This document shows, in pieces, positions 7,091-15,461 of a stretch of 32,781 nt of DNA. Location of the stretch: assembly GCA_004297545.1 (NCBI GenBank), contig SCTB01000121.1, forward strand, positions 1-32,781, read 5' to 3'. Below the pieces are notes generated by a model. The model saw nothing but the letters and a program-made list of their open reading frames with translations. It searched no databases and had not been told where the DNA came from. This DNA comes from Alphaproteobacteria bacterium. GTDB lineage: Bacteria; Pseudomonadota; Alphaproteobacteria; Micavibrionales; UBA2020. The translations under genes were made by a program, and so were the position numbers. Positions within the stretch are counted from its first letter, which is position 1, and each line of letters starts with the position of its first letter.

Positions 7091-8749
7091 ATGCTGGAAT
7101 CTTTCAACAAAAATAATGCCACCGCCGCCAGTGAACAGGCGCTCAAGGCGCTCGGCGTGTCCTATAAGCGCCAGCGCGACGGCACGCTGCTGGTCAACGG
7201 CGACATCGCAATCAGCGGCCGCGAACTCACCGAATTGCCCGACCTTTCGGCCGTGGTCGTCACCGGGAATTTCTGGTGCCACTTCACCGCGATCACCAGC
7301 CTGAAAGGCGCCCCGAAATCCGTCGGCGGGAGCGTCTGGTGCCACAACTGCAAGCTGACCAGCCTTGAAGGCGCGCCTGAGACCGTCGGCGGGGATTTCC
7401 ATTGCCACGAAAACCAGCTCGCCAGCCTGAAAGGAAGCCCCCAGACCGTGGGCGGGAATTTCCGCTGCGACAAGAACAAGCTGACGACCCTCAAAGGCGC
7501 GCCGCAGACCGTGGCAAAGGATTTCTCCTGCCATGAGAACCAGCTGCCGGACCTCGAAGGCGCGCCGGCATCCGTCGGCGGCATCTTCTGCCAGAACAAC
7601 AGGATGAAAAGCCTCAAAGGCGCGCCCGCGCGCATCGAAGGACGGTTTTTTTGCCATTCCAACCTGCTGACGAACCTCGAAGGTGGCCCAGCCTATGTCG
7701 GCGGAGACTACAACACGTCCCGCAACAAGCTGACCACGCTCAAAGGCGCACCTGAAGAAGCAGGCGCCGAGTTTCATTGCGGCGACAACAAGCTCACGAC
7801 GCTCGAACATGCGCCCAGGAAAGTCGGCGCGGAATTCCGCTGCAGCGGCAACCCGCTGAAAAACCTTATCGGCGCGCCTGAAAGCGTGGGCACGAATCTC
7901 TTCTGCACCGGCTGCGGGCTCACCAGCCTCGAAGGCGCGCCGCGCATCGTGCCCGGCACATTCAACTGCAGCGAAAACGACCTGGAAACCCTGGCGCATG
8001 CGCCGGAAAAGGTCGGCGATTTCACCTGCACGAAAACCCGGATCAGGAATTTCGAGGGCGGCCCCCGCGAAGTGAGCGGAAATATCTGGTGCTGGGACAA
8101 CCAACTCACGTCCCTGAACGGGGCTCCGCCCGCGATCGGCGGCGACTTTATCGTCGACGGCAACAAGCTGACCGATCTCACCGGCGCCCCTGCCTCCCTG
8201 AAGGGACTCCATTGCAACCGCAACCTTTTGACCAGCCTGAAGGGCGCGCCGGAGACCGTCGAGGGAAATTTCATGTGCGACGGCAACCAGCTTTCGACGC
8301 TCGAACATGCGCCACGCCATGTGGGAAAGGATTTCCGCTGCGTCGGCAACCCGCTCGCCGACCTGAAAGGCGCGCCAGAATTCGTGGGCGAAAATTTCTA
8401 TTGTGAGAAGAGCGGAATTGCCAGCCTGCAGGGCGCGCCGCGCGTCGTCGTCGGCAATTTCCACTGCAACGACAACAAACTCACGAACCTGGACGGGTCG
8501 CCCGACGAGGTCGGCGGTTATTTCAACTGCAAAGGCAATCCGCTCGAAGACCTCGAAGGCCTGCCGTCAAAATTCAAGCAACTGGCATGGGATTCCGGCG
8601 AGTTCGAAGGATGGGAACAGGCGCCGGCCGACCTGCGGGAGAAACGGATCGTCCGCGACGCGACAATCACGCAGCGGCCCATACAATCCATGCGTCAGCT
8701 GAAACTGAAAACCGGCAAGCCCTACGCCGGCAACTTCATGAAAATATAG
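7091..8749 (+). CDS. Leucine-rich-like tandem repeat protein (GAP repeats)
   Basis: A 552-residue protein made almost wholly of 20-22-residue repeats. Residues 1-46 are a short N-terminal cap (GTLLVNGDIAISGREL). About 21 units follow from residue 47 to 485, with consensus LTSLEGAPETVGGDFxCxxN; a non-repeat basic tail ends in GNFMKI. The pattern of Leu, Gly-Ala-Pro, aromatic and Cys/Asn suggests a leucine-rich-repeat-like solenoid with a ladder of asparagines and nearly one cysteine per turn. No signal peptide or membrane segment is visible. Such solenoids usually bind proteins; the partner is unknown. The last 28 bases overlap the 3' end of the methyltransferase on the other strand. Confidence 0.88.
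   Translation: MLESFNKNNATAASEQALKALGVSYKRQRDGTLLVNGDIAISGRELTELPDLSAVVVTGNFWCHFTAITSLKGAPKSVGGSVWCHNCKLTSLEGAPETVGGDFHCHENQLASLKGSPQTVGGNFRCDKNKLTTLKGAPQTVAKDFSCHENQLPDLEGAPASVGGIFCQNNRMKSLKGAPARIEGRFFCHSNLLTNLEGGPAYVGGDYNTSRNKLTTLKGAPEEAGAEFHCGDNKLTTLEHAPRKVGAEFRCSGNPLKNLIGAPESVGTNLFCTGCGLTSLEGAPRIVPGTFNCSENDLETLAHAPEKVGDFTCTKTRIRNFEGGPREVSGNIWCWDNQLTSLNGAPPAIGGDFIVDGNKLTDLTGAPASLKGLHCNRNLLTSLKGAPETVEGNFMCDGNQLSTLEHAPRHVGKDFRCVGNPLADLKGAPEFVGENFYCEKSGIASLQGAPRVVVGNFHCNDNKLTNLDGSPDEVGGYFNCKGNPLEDLEGLPSKFKQLAWDSGEFEGWEQAPADLREKRIVRDATITQRPIQSMRQLKLKTGKPYAGNFMKI
7229..8545 (+). repeat. About 21 tandem 63-base coding repeats
   Basis: In-frame units of 60-66 bases encode the 21-residue repeats of the protein at 7091. 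Recurring pieces include AAAGGCGCGCC, GAAGGCGCGCC and CTCGAACATGCGCC. The copies have diverged in sequence but kept register, with no stop or frameshift, which suggests selection on the protein. Confidence 0.85.
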
Positions 8750-9942
8750 CTGAGCCGCCACAGGTAGCGGAACGCGACCCGGCAGGCGATGACGGGGTCG
8801 ATGCCCGTTATGCCGGAGGCCTCGAAACACTGGCGGACGGTCTTTATCCCGTCGATCTGCCGGAACAGTTTTGCCGCTGCCGGGTCCAGCGTATAGACGG
8901 GATGCGGCTCGCGCTTGAGGGCGATGCTGCCTTCCTGCAGTCCCTCTTTCCTGACTTCCGCGCAGCGGCGCACCGGGACGTAATTCATGAAGGCTTCGGT
9001 CGTAAAGTCAACCCGGTAGTTTTTTTCGGGCCGCGACGGATGGCAGACGCAGAAACCGTGCTGCCCCAGCGTGCCGTTATACAGTTCCATGAACTGCCAG
9101 ATCGACCGCTCGGGCATCGCGTTCACCCTGCGGTAGAATTCGTGGTTGATGTTCAGCTGTCCTTCCGGATAATAAAGGATATTATCCCACCAGTTCATGA
9201 AGCTGAGGCCCGCGTCCTTCGCGAAATCGATGCACTGCTGCACCGTATAGGCGCGGTCCTGCCGGTGCAGGAAGCTGTCGACGAGGCCCGCGTCGTATTT
9301 TGAATCGCGTGTGCGCTCCACATAGCCCTGCACGACATGCGCCTTGGGCAACGAAGCCAGCGTCTGCTTGACCGTGACGACATCCGCCTCGCTTTGCCCC
9401 AGGCCCATGAGCCGGAACATTTCCTGCAGCATATAGACGCCGGTGCGGCCGTACTGGCCGTAGATCATGATTGCAATCGTTCCATCGGGCTTCAGCACGC
9501 TGCCCAGCGCCTTGAGGCCGCCAACAGGATCGGGCAGATGGTGCAGCACGCCAGAGACGTCGATGAAGTCGTATTGCTTGCCCAAACTCGCGATTTCCTC
9601 AATGCGCATCTGGTGGAGCGACAGGTTGTTCAGCTTGTGCTTGTCCTTCAGGAAAGCTTCGTGCGCGAGGCTTGAGGAGGACAGGTCGATGCCGGTCACG
9701 CGCGCCGTCGGGTGGTTGAAGGCATAGCGCGCCGCCGCGTTGCTCCCGCAGCCCGCAACCAGCACATCGATATCGTCGCGAAAGGGCTTCTCGGGGAAAA
9801 ACGTATGCCAGTTGCGCTCATAATCCCCGCCGTCGCGCCGCGCACGGACCTCGGGCACGCTTAAATCCTGCAAAGGCGCGGGATAAACCCATTTTTCGTA
9901 TTGCTGGGCGACCGCGGCATTGCCGCTGGCGGATGCGGACAT
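8722..9942 (-). CDS. Class I SAM-dependent methyltransferase
   Basis: A 406-residue protein. The Rossmann methyltransferase core begins near residue 58 with VLVAGCGSNAA (SAM-binding motif I); TGIDLS supplies the acidic residue for the ribose, and DFIDVSGVLHHLPDP is the motif IV region. About 200 residues of C-terminal extension follow. The end (YTLDPAAAKLFRQIDG onward) resembles the small winged-helix or PqqD-like tails seen on some methyltransferases, but this is not certain. The substrate is unknown. The start at 9942 is chosen for GAGGAG eight bases ahead; the open frame runs further upstream without homology. It is divergent from the diguanylate cyclase and overlaps the end of the repeat protein. 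Confidence 0.88.
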   Translation of the reverse strand: MSASASGNAAVAQQYEKWVYPAPLQDLSVPEVRARRDGGDYERNWHTFFPEKPFRDDIDVLVAGCGSNAAARYAFNHPTARVTGIDLSSSSLAHEAFLKDKHKLNNLSLHQMRIEEIASLGKQYDFIDVSGVLHHLPDPVGGLKALGSVLKPDGTIAIMIYGQYGRTGVYMLQEMFRLMGLGQSEADVVTVKQTLASLPKAHVVQGYVERTRDSKYDAGLVDSFLHRQDRAYTVQQCIDFAKDAGLSFMNWWDNILYYPEGQLNINHEFYRRVNAMPERSIWQFMELYNGTLGQHGFCVCHPSRPEKNYRVDFTTEAFMNYVPVRRCAEVRKEGLQEGSIALKREPHPVYTLDPAAAKLFRQIDGIKTVRQCFEASGITGIDPVIACRVAFRYLWRLSYIFMKLPA

Positions 9943-10093
9943 GGCAAAGCTCCTCACGTAAAAAGGCAAATCCGGCGAACAGGCTACCACGGATGGCCGC
10001 GCCCGAAAAGAGCGGCAGGGCCGCTCATTATCCGCGCATGAAGGCTCAATTTTCATTGCCTGCACCCCCATTATCCTCCCATACTTCAGGGGT

Positions 10094-11239
10094 ATGAATG
10101 AGGCGCTCAAAAAATTATACGGACAGACCGCCCCGCTGCTGGGAACGGGCCGGCATTCCCTGCCGCTGATCCAGTCGCGGATCGAGCTTATCCTCGCGCG
10201 CGTCCGGCTGACGGCGGCGATACTGGGCGTGCTGATGGTCGCCTGGATACCCGTCGACATGGCCTTCCTGCCGTGGAACGACCTCGTCAACGTGGCGGCC
10301 GCGCGCGTTCTCGCGGCGATGCTGTTTATGTGGCTGCTATTTTACAAGCCCTCCGTCCCTTCGCTGGCGCTTGCGCGCGCGATGCTGGCGGTGCTGCTGG
10401 CCATTCCCCTGGTTTTCTTTTCCTATGCCAATATCTCGCTGGCGGATGCCGGCTGGACGGACAAGACGCTTTTCATCAAGAGCGCCTATGCCCACCTTCC
10501 GCACCTGATTGCGCTGCTGCTGTGCCTTTTCCCGCTGACCGCACTTGAAGGGACGGCGTTCGGGCTTGGCATCCTCTTCGTGGCGGCGATCGACGCACTG
10601 CTGCCCGGGACGCCCGCCGCGCTGATGGTCGGGCATGGCACCGTCATCCTGCAGGCGGTCATCACCGCCATCGCCGTAATTGCGGGCATGAGCCAGCTGC
10701 AGTTCATGGCGGGTTTCATCCGGCATTCGACGACGGACCAGATGACGGGCTGCCTGCGGCGCGACTACGGCCTGCGCCTGCTGCAGTCCCTCTTCGCGAC
10801 GACGCAGCGCGCGAACATGCCGCTCTGCGTCGCCTTCGTCGATCTCGACAACTTCAAGAAAGTGAACGACACTTTCGGCCACGATGCGGGCGACGACGTG
10901 CTGAAGGAGGCCGGACGGCGCCTGCAGGGACTGCTGCGCCAGCAGGACACCGTGGTGCGCTGGGGCGGGGAGGAATTCGTCATTGTCATGCCGGGCCTGA
11001 AGCTGGCGGACGTGCCTACTGTCATGCACCGCCTCGGTGCTGGCGGCCTCGGGCCGCTGCCGGACGGCAGGGTACAGACCGCCAGCATCGGCGCGGCGGA
11101 ATACCAGGAAGACGGATTGAAGAGCTGCGACGACATCATCAGCCTTGCCGACAAGCGCATGTATGCCACCAAGCAAAGCGGGCGCAACGGCATTACGGTC
11201 AAGGCCGGCCGCTTCCCGCTGGTCGCGCTGGCGGCCTGA
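10094..11239 (+). CDS. Membrane-anchored diguanylate cyclase (GGDEF)
   Basis: A 381-residue protein that should make cyclic di-GMP from two GTP. Residues ~30-215 contain about six hydrophobic helices, a membrane sensor region of MASE-like layout that I cannot place in a named family. The GGDEF domain starts at about 220 (TTDQMTGCLRRDYGL). FVDLDNFKKVNDTFGHDAGD binds metal and substrate, and the active-site GGEEF is residues 291-295. The inhibitory I-site RQQD (282-285) sits exactly five residues ahead, so product feedback is likely. ADKRMYATKQSGRNGI closes the domain. There is no EAL domain. It ends against an inverted repeat shared with the convergent SUF operon. Confidence 0.93.
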   Translation: MNEALKKLYGQTAPLLGTGRHSLPLIQSRIELILARVRLTAAILGVLMVAWIPVDMAFLPWNDLVNVAAARVLAAMLFMWLLFYKPSVPSLALARAMLAVLLAIPLVFFSYANISLADAGWTDKTLFIKSAYAHLPHLIALLLCLFPLTALEGTAFGLGILFVAAIDALLPGTPAALMVGHGTVILQAVITAIAVIAGMSQLQFMAGFIRHSTTDQMTGCLRRDYGLRLLQSLFATTQRANMPLCVAFVDLDNFKKVNDTFGHDAGDDVLKEAGRRLQGLLRQQDTVVRWGGEEFVIVMPGLKLADVPTVMHRLGAGGLGPLPDGRVQTASIGAAEYQEDGLKSCDDIISLADKRMYATKQSGRNGITVKAGRFPLVALAA

Positions 11240-11256
11240 GCTTCGGCCTTTTAGCG

Positions 11257-11381
11257 GTCTGCTGAAAACTAAAAATTGTCATTCTGAGAGAGCGCCGCGA
11301 CCGAAGAATCTCCCTTTGTTCCAAAGGAAGGGGATTCTTCGCTGCGCTCAGAATGATAAGAAAGAGGGTTTTTCAGCAGAC
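11257..11381. repeat. 125-bp element with 12-base terminal inverted repeats
   Basis: GTCTGCTGAAAA (11257-11268) and TTTTCAGCAGAC (11370-11381) are perfect inverted ends. Inside them ATTCTGAG faces CTCAGAAT, and GAAGAATC faces GATTCTTC. The layout is like a miniature inverted-repeat element or a repetitive extragenic palindrome. It sits between two convergent genes, 3 bases beyond the sufA stop codon, and may serve as a bidirectional terminator. Confidence 0.75.
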
Positions 11382-11383
11382 TG

Positions 11384-11728
11384 TCAGACCTTGAACGACT
11401 TTCCGCAACCGCAATGACCGGTCGCATTCGGGTTGTTGAAGGTGAAGCCGCTCTCGAACTTGTTCTCGTAGTAATCCATTTCCATGCCGGCCAGGTACAT
11501 CTGCGCCTTGGGGTCGACGAAGACTTTCACGCCCTTGTCTTCCACCAGCACGTCCATCGGCTGCGGCTCTTTCGCGTATTCGAGGCTGTAGCTGAGGCCC
11601 GAACAGCCCGTCGCCGTCACGCCCACACGCAGGCCGGCGAATTTTTCGCCCTCCGGCGCGCTGTCCATGAGGCCCTTGATATGCTGGGCCGCACTGTCCG
11701 TCAGTGTAATCAGTTGTTGTTGTGCCAT
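11384..11728 (-). CDS. sufA: A-type iron-sulfur carrier, SufA/IscA family
   Basis: A 114-residue A-type carrier that should receive Fe-S clusters from the SufBCD scaffold and hand them to target apoproteins. The three cluster ligands are present: Cys42 in ATGCSGL and Cys106/Cys108 in HCGCGKSF. Length is normal. The start has AGGAGAGAG ahead. It is the last gene of the SUF operon, 22 bases after the SufT-like gene. SufA, ErpA and IscA are hard to tell apart by sequence; the SUF context favours SufA. Confidence 0.93.
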   Translation of the reverse strand: MAQQQLITLTDSAAQHIKGLMDSAPEGEKFAGLRVGVTATGCSGLSYSLEYAKEPQPMDVLVEDKGVKVFVDPKAQMYLAGMEMDYYENKFESGFTFNNPNATGHCGCGKSFKV

Positions 11729-11750
11729 TTTCTCTCTCCTTCGTTTAAAA

Positions 11751-12158
11751 TTAAAACATATTCAGTTGCAGTTTGGCGGTTTCCGCCATTTTTGACGGGT
11801 CCCATGGCGGGTCCCAGACAATCTCCACTTTCACCTCGCCGACCTCGTTGACGGTGCGGATGGCGTTTTCGACCATCCCCGGCATCTCGCCCGCCACGGG
11901 GCAGCCGGGCGAGGTCAGAGTCATCTCGACAAAGATATTGTTCGTGTCCTTCTCGATGTCCACTTTATATATAAGGCCCAGCTCGTAAATATTGACGGGG
12001 ATCTCGGGGTCATACACTTCCCTGATGGCCGCCTGCACGCGCGGCCACAGCGCATGCTCTTTCGATGCTTCCGTATAGGGCGGAGCCATCATCCGTTCCA
12101 TCTCGTCATCGTCGCCGACCGCGTCGCGTATCATTTTTTCGTCCGCTACCTGTCTCAT
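11751..12158 (-). CDS. sufT: SUF-associated MIP18/DUF59 protein (SufT-like)
   Basis: A 135-residue protein with the MIP18 (DUF59) fold. Hallmarks are DPEIPVNIYELGLIY (Asp50-Pro51 onward) and LTSPGCP with Cys86. Family members help mature Fe-S proteins. The N-terminal ~35 residues are an acidic, poorly conserved extension. The ATG at 12158 overlaps the sufS stop as ATGA, implying translational coupling; the frame upstream lies inside sufS and is not used. Confidence 0.88.
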   Translation of the reverse strand: MRQVADEKMIRDAVGDDDEMERMMAPPYTEASKEHALWPRVQAAIREVYDPEIPVNIYELGLIYKVDIEKDTNNIFVEMTLTSPGCPVAGEMPGMVENAIRTVNEVGEVKVEIVWDPPWDPSKMAETAKLQLNMF

Positions 12159-13384
12159 TTGAACAGCTTCTTCACTTTCTGCACGCCTTCCTCCAGCCGC
12201 GCGATATCGTCCAGCGTGGAGTAACAACCGAAAGACGCGCGCACCGTCGCCGTAATGCCCAGCGCCTTCATCAGCGGTTGCGCGCAGTGGTGCCCCGCGC
12301 GCACACAAACGCCCATCTGGTCGAATACCGTCGCCACGTCGTGCGGATGCACGTTATCAATCGTAAAAGACAATATCGCCGCGCGTTCGGGCGCCTGCGA
12401 CCATATCTTCACGCCCGGAATCGCGCTGATGCGCTTTTCCGCCTCGTTCAGCAGCGCCAGTTCATGCTTGATGAAATAGGGGTAATCAAGGCGGCCCAGC
12501 AGGTAATCGACAGCGGCGCCAAGGCCGATGGCTTCCACAATCGCGGGCGTGCCTGCCTCGAAACGGTAGGGCGCTTCCTTGAAGGTAATCTCGTCGAAGC
12601 TGACCTTTTCGATCATCTCTCCGCCGCCCTGGTAAGGGGGCATTTCGTTCAGCAGCTCCTCGCGCCCATAGAGTACGCCGATGCCCGAGGGCCCGTAAAG
12701 CTTGTGGCCGGTAAAAACATAGAAATCGCAGTCCAGCGCGGTCACGTTCGCATAGAGGTGCACGATTCCCTGACTGCCGTCGATCAGCGTCTTGGCGCCG
12801 ACAGATTTCGCCTTCTTGATGATGTGTCCGACCGGCGTCAGTGTGCCCAGCGCATTCGACATCTGCGTGAAGGCGATAAGCTTCGTTTTCCCGGTGACAA
12901 GCCTGTCGAAAGCCTCCATATCCAGCGCGCCGTTCTTCAATATCGGCACGACCTTGATGACGACGCCCATCTGCTCTTTCAGGAACCACCAGGGCACGAT
13001 GTTGGCGTGATGCTCGAGCTCGGTCAGGATGATCTCGTCGCCCGCTTTCAGGAACTTGCGTCCCCAGCTCGCGGCGACGAGGTTTATCGCCTCGGTCGCG
13101 TTGCGGGTGAAGATAATCTCCTTCGCCGACCGCGCCTCGATGAATTTCGCGATCTTGGTCCGCGCGTCTTCAAAGGCCGCGCTGGTCTTCGCGCTGAAGA
13201 GGTAAACGCCGCGATGCACATTCGCATAGTGTTCCGTCATCACCTGGTTCATCATGTCGATGACGGCCTGCGGCTTCTGCGCGCTGGCGGCGCTGTCGAG
13301 ATATGTCACGCGGCGGCCGTTGACCTTCTGGGCCAGCGCCGGGAAGTCATCGCGGATCAGGGATACTTTCTTGGCGCCCATCAT
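12155..13384 (-). CDS. sufS: Cysteine desulfurase SufS
   Basis: A 409-residue PLP enzyme that takes sulfur from cysteine for cluster assembly. Lys228 in TGHKLYGPSG should hold the PLP, Cys367 in RAGHHCAQP accepts the persulfide, and ELEHHANIVPW is the PLP-stacking His region. The RAGHHCAQP form of the active-site loop is typical of group II (SufS) rather than IscS. No sufE or sufU is visible in the window, so its sulfur acceptor is either elsewhere or SufB directly. The start at 13384 overlaps the sufD stop as ATGA and has GGGGAGGG ahead. Confidence 0.95.
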   Translation of the reverse strand: MMGAKKVSLIRDDFPALAQKVNGRRVTYLDSAASAQKPQAVIDMMNQVMTEHYANVHRGVYLFSAKTSAAFEDARTKIAKFIEARSAKEIIFTRNATEAINLVAASWGRKFLKAGDEIILTELEHHANIVPWWFLKEQMGVVIKVVPILKNGALDMEAFDRLVTGKTKLIAFTQMSNALGTLTPVGHIIKKAKSVGAKTLIDGSQGIVHLYANVTALDCDFYVFTGHKLYGPSGIGVLYGREELLNEMPPYQGGGEMIEKVSFDEITFKEAPYRFEAGTPAIVEAIGLGAAVDYLLGRLDYPYFIKHELALLNEAEKRISAIPGVKIWSQAPERAAILSFTIDNVHPHDVATVFDQMGVCVRAGHHCAQPLMKALGITATVRASFGCYSTLDDIARLEEGVQKVKKLFK

Positions 13385-14703
13385 GACGCCCTCCCCGCCA
13401 GCCATGCGGCGGCGCGTTCTTTATATATTTCGCGCAAGGGTTCGAAACTGACCTGGTTGATGGCTTCGTTCAGGAAGGCCTCGGCCAGAAGGGATTTTGC
13501 TTCGGTCTCGGGGATGCCGCGGCTCTTCAAATAGAAAAGCGCCACCGGATCAAGCTGTCCCGAGGTGGCGCCGTGGCTGCATTTAACGTCGTCTGCGTAG
13601 ATCTCTAGTTCTGGTTTTGCACTTGCTTCAGCTGCCGGGGCAAGCAATAGCGCATGATGAGACTGGTATCCATCTGTTTTTTGTGCAGAACGACGTACAT
13701 GTATTTTCCCTTGGAAAACTGTACGAGCCTGATCATCGAGGACTCCTCTGAAATGCTGCGCGGACTTTCCGCGCGGTTCAAAATGGTCGGCCAGGATTGT
13801 AAAATCATGGCTTTCCTGACCCTTCATTAAGTATGTGCCACCGATATTACTGCAAATACCCGTATCCAGCAACTGAAGGTGATACTCCTGCCGGGTGAGC
13901 TTCCCACCGGTGGCCATGCTAAAGCCTTCAAAAGAAGCGCCTTTCTCGAGCTGCGCGGCTATCATACTGATATGAAAGCTATTTCCAGATTCATTTACAT
14001 CCCGGTAAAACTTCAGTCGCGAGGCCGAATCCTGCGCAATCGCCGTGTACAGATTCGTAAAATAACTGCCCTCGCCTTCGTGCCGCTCGATGATGGTGAC
14101 GCCGCTGTTTTCACCGAGGCGGTAGAGCACACGCGGGTAGATCGCGATGTCCTTGCCGGAATTGTAGAACAGGATTTCAACTGGCTTGTCGATGTCTTTG
14201 CCGGGCGCGACATTCAGCACAAACCCGTCGCGCAGGTACGCGGAATTCAGCGCCATCAGCGGCGACTTCGCGAGGTCGCCCACGCGCACCAGCGCGTCTT
14301 CGAGGCCTGCGGTCTTGTGCGCCGCCGCGTCCATCAGGTTTTGCACGGTCACATGTGCGGGGAGCGTGGACAGTTTTTGCTGGTACTGGCCGTTGACGAC
14401 AACAATGCGGTAACCATCCAGCAATGGCGCGGGAAGTTTTTTGGCGTCGAATACGACGGGTTCAGCGGAATAGTGGAATTTCACCGCAGATAGTGGGCGC
14501 AGGTTGGTATACTGCCAGCCTTCCCAGCCGGGCGTGGGCAGGCCCGTGCGCGCGAAAGCATCGGCGCCGGTGGCGCGCAGGGCTTTCACCCAGTTGACGG
14601 ATTTATCCTTTTCAATGGCGGCAGCTTCGGCAAGCCACGGCAGCGCCGCCGCGTTCGCCGCGGGCGCCTCCATGAACGCTTCTTTTGCCGGAGCAGATGA
14701 CAT
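13381..14703 (-). CDS. sufD: Fe-S assembly scaffold subunit SufD
   Basis: A 440-residue SufD that pairs with SufB and SufC in the cluster scaffold. The beta-helix core includes HFRGVLDDQARTVFQGKIHV and DDVKCSHGATSGQLD, the best conserved block, which contains the His and Cys near the SufB interface. The N-terminal half is, as usual, variable (GWEGWQYTNLRPL is the recognisable part). The stretch 13600-14040 is visibly AT-richer and uses codons the rest of the gene avoids, while the protein stays normal. The gene starts 2 bases after sufC ends and overlaps sufS by 4. Confidence 0.94.
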   Translation of the reverse strand: MSSAPAKEAFMEAPAANAAALPWLAEAAAIEKDKSVNWVKALRATGADAFARTGLPTPGWEGWQYTNLRPLSAVKFHYSAEPVVFDAKKLPAPLLDGYRIVVVNGQYQQKLSTLPAHVTVQNLMDAAAHKTAGLEDALVRVGDLAKSPLMALNSAYLRDGFVLNVAPGKDIDKPVEILFYNSGKDIAIYPRVLYRLGENSGVTIIERHEGEGSYFTNLYTAIAQDSASRLKFYRDVNESGNSFHISMIAAQLEKGASFEGFSMATGGKLTRQEYHLQLLDTGICSNIGGTYLMKGQESHDFTILADHFEPRGKSAQHFRGVLDDQARTVFQGKIHVRRSAQKTDGYQSHHALLLAPAAEASAKPELEIYADDVKCSHGATSGQLDPVALFYLKSRGIPETEAKSLLAEAFLNEAINQVSFEPLREIYKERAAAWLAGRAS

Positions 14704-14705
14704 GA

Positions 14706-15461
14706 TTAAGCCGCCTCTCCTTCGCCGTAGTATTCGGCATAACCTTTGTCTTCGAGCTGCAGCGCGAGTTCGGGCCCGCCGGTCTTGCGGATCGTGCCGC
14801 CCGCCAGCACATGCACCACGTCGGGCTTGATGTAATTGAGCAGACGCTGGTAATGCGTGATGATCAGGAACGAGCGCTCGGCGGCGCGCAGGGCATTCAC
14901 GCCCTCCGCCACGATTTTCAGCGCGTCGATATCGAGGCCGCTGTCTGTTTCGTCCAGAACGGCCAGTTTCGGCTCCAGCATCGCCATCTGCAGCACTTCG
15001 TTGCGCTTCTTCTCGCCGCCGGAAAAGCCGACGTTGAGGCCACGCTTGAGCATTTCGGCATCCATGCCAAGTTGAGTGACTTTCGCCTTCTGCAGTTTCA
15101 GGAAAGCGGCAGGTTCCAGTTCCTTCTCGCCGCGTTTCTTGCGGATGGCATTCAGTGCGGTTTTCAAAAATGTCGTCGTCGTCACGCCCGGAATTTCGAC
15201 CGGATACTGGAACGCCAGGAACAACCCGGCCGCCGCGCGGTCTTCGGGTTCCATATTCAGAAGGTTCTGGCCCAGGAAAGTGATATTGCCCGAGGTCACT
15301 TCATAACCATCGCGGCCCGCCAGCACATATGACAGCGTCGACTTGCCCGAGCCGTTCGGCCCCATGATGGCATGCACCTGCCCCGCCTTCATTTCGAGGT
15401 TCAGGTTCTTCAGGACCGCCCGCCCCGCCACCGTCACGCTGAGGTTTTCGATTTTAAGCAT
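14706..15461 (-). CDS. sufC: Fe-S assembly ATPase SufC
   Basis: A 251-residue ABC-type ATPase that drives conformational change in SufBCD. Walker A is GPNGSGKST (34-42). The signature is FSGGEKKRNE, in the SufC-specific form. Walker B is AVLDETDSGLD, and ITHYQR holds the switch His. The start at 15461 is set by AGGAG seven bases upstream; in-frame codons further upstream come from an inverted repeat and are not part of the protein. The first bases overlap the end of the DUF559 gene. Confidence 0.95.
   Translation of the reverse strand: MLKIENLSVTVAGRAVLKNLNLEMKAGQVHAIMGPNGSGKSTLSYVLAGRDGYEVTSGNITFLGQNLLNMEPEDRAAAGLFLAFQYPVEIPGVTTTTFLKTALNAIRKKRGEKELEPAAFLKLQKAKVTQLGMDAEMLKRGLNVGFSGGEKKRNEVLQMAMLEPKLAVLDETDSGLDIDALKIVAEGVNALRAAERSFLIITHYQRLLNYIKPDVVHVLAGGTIRKTGGPELALQLEDKGYAEYYGEGEAA

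Noticed and set aside
6920-8464. A 514-codon open frame on the minus strand opposite the repeat protein
   Set aside because: It mirrors the 63-base repeats of the plus-strand gene, whose periodicity keeps the antisense frame free of stops. The plus strand has the promoter, the leucine-rich pattern and the better composition.
7229-8545. Possible CRISPR array or satellite DNA
   Set aside because: The 63-base periodicity is entirely in frame, the units vary in sequence and there are no identical repeats with unique spacers.
9943-10290. A 116-residue N-terminal extension of the methyltransferase
   Set aside because: It would overlap the divergent diguanylate cyclase start and has no domain; GAGGAG is placed correctly for 9942.
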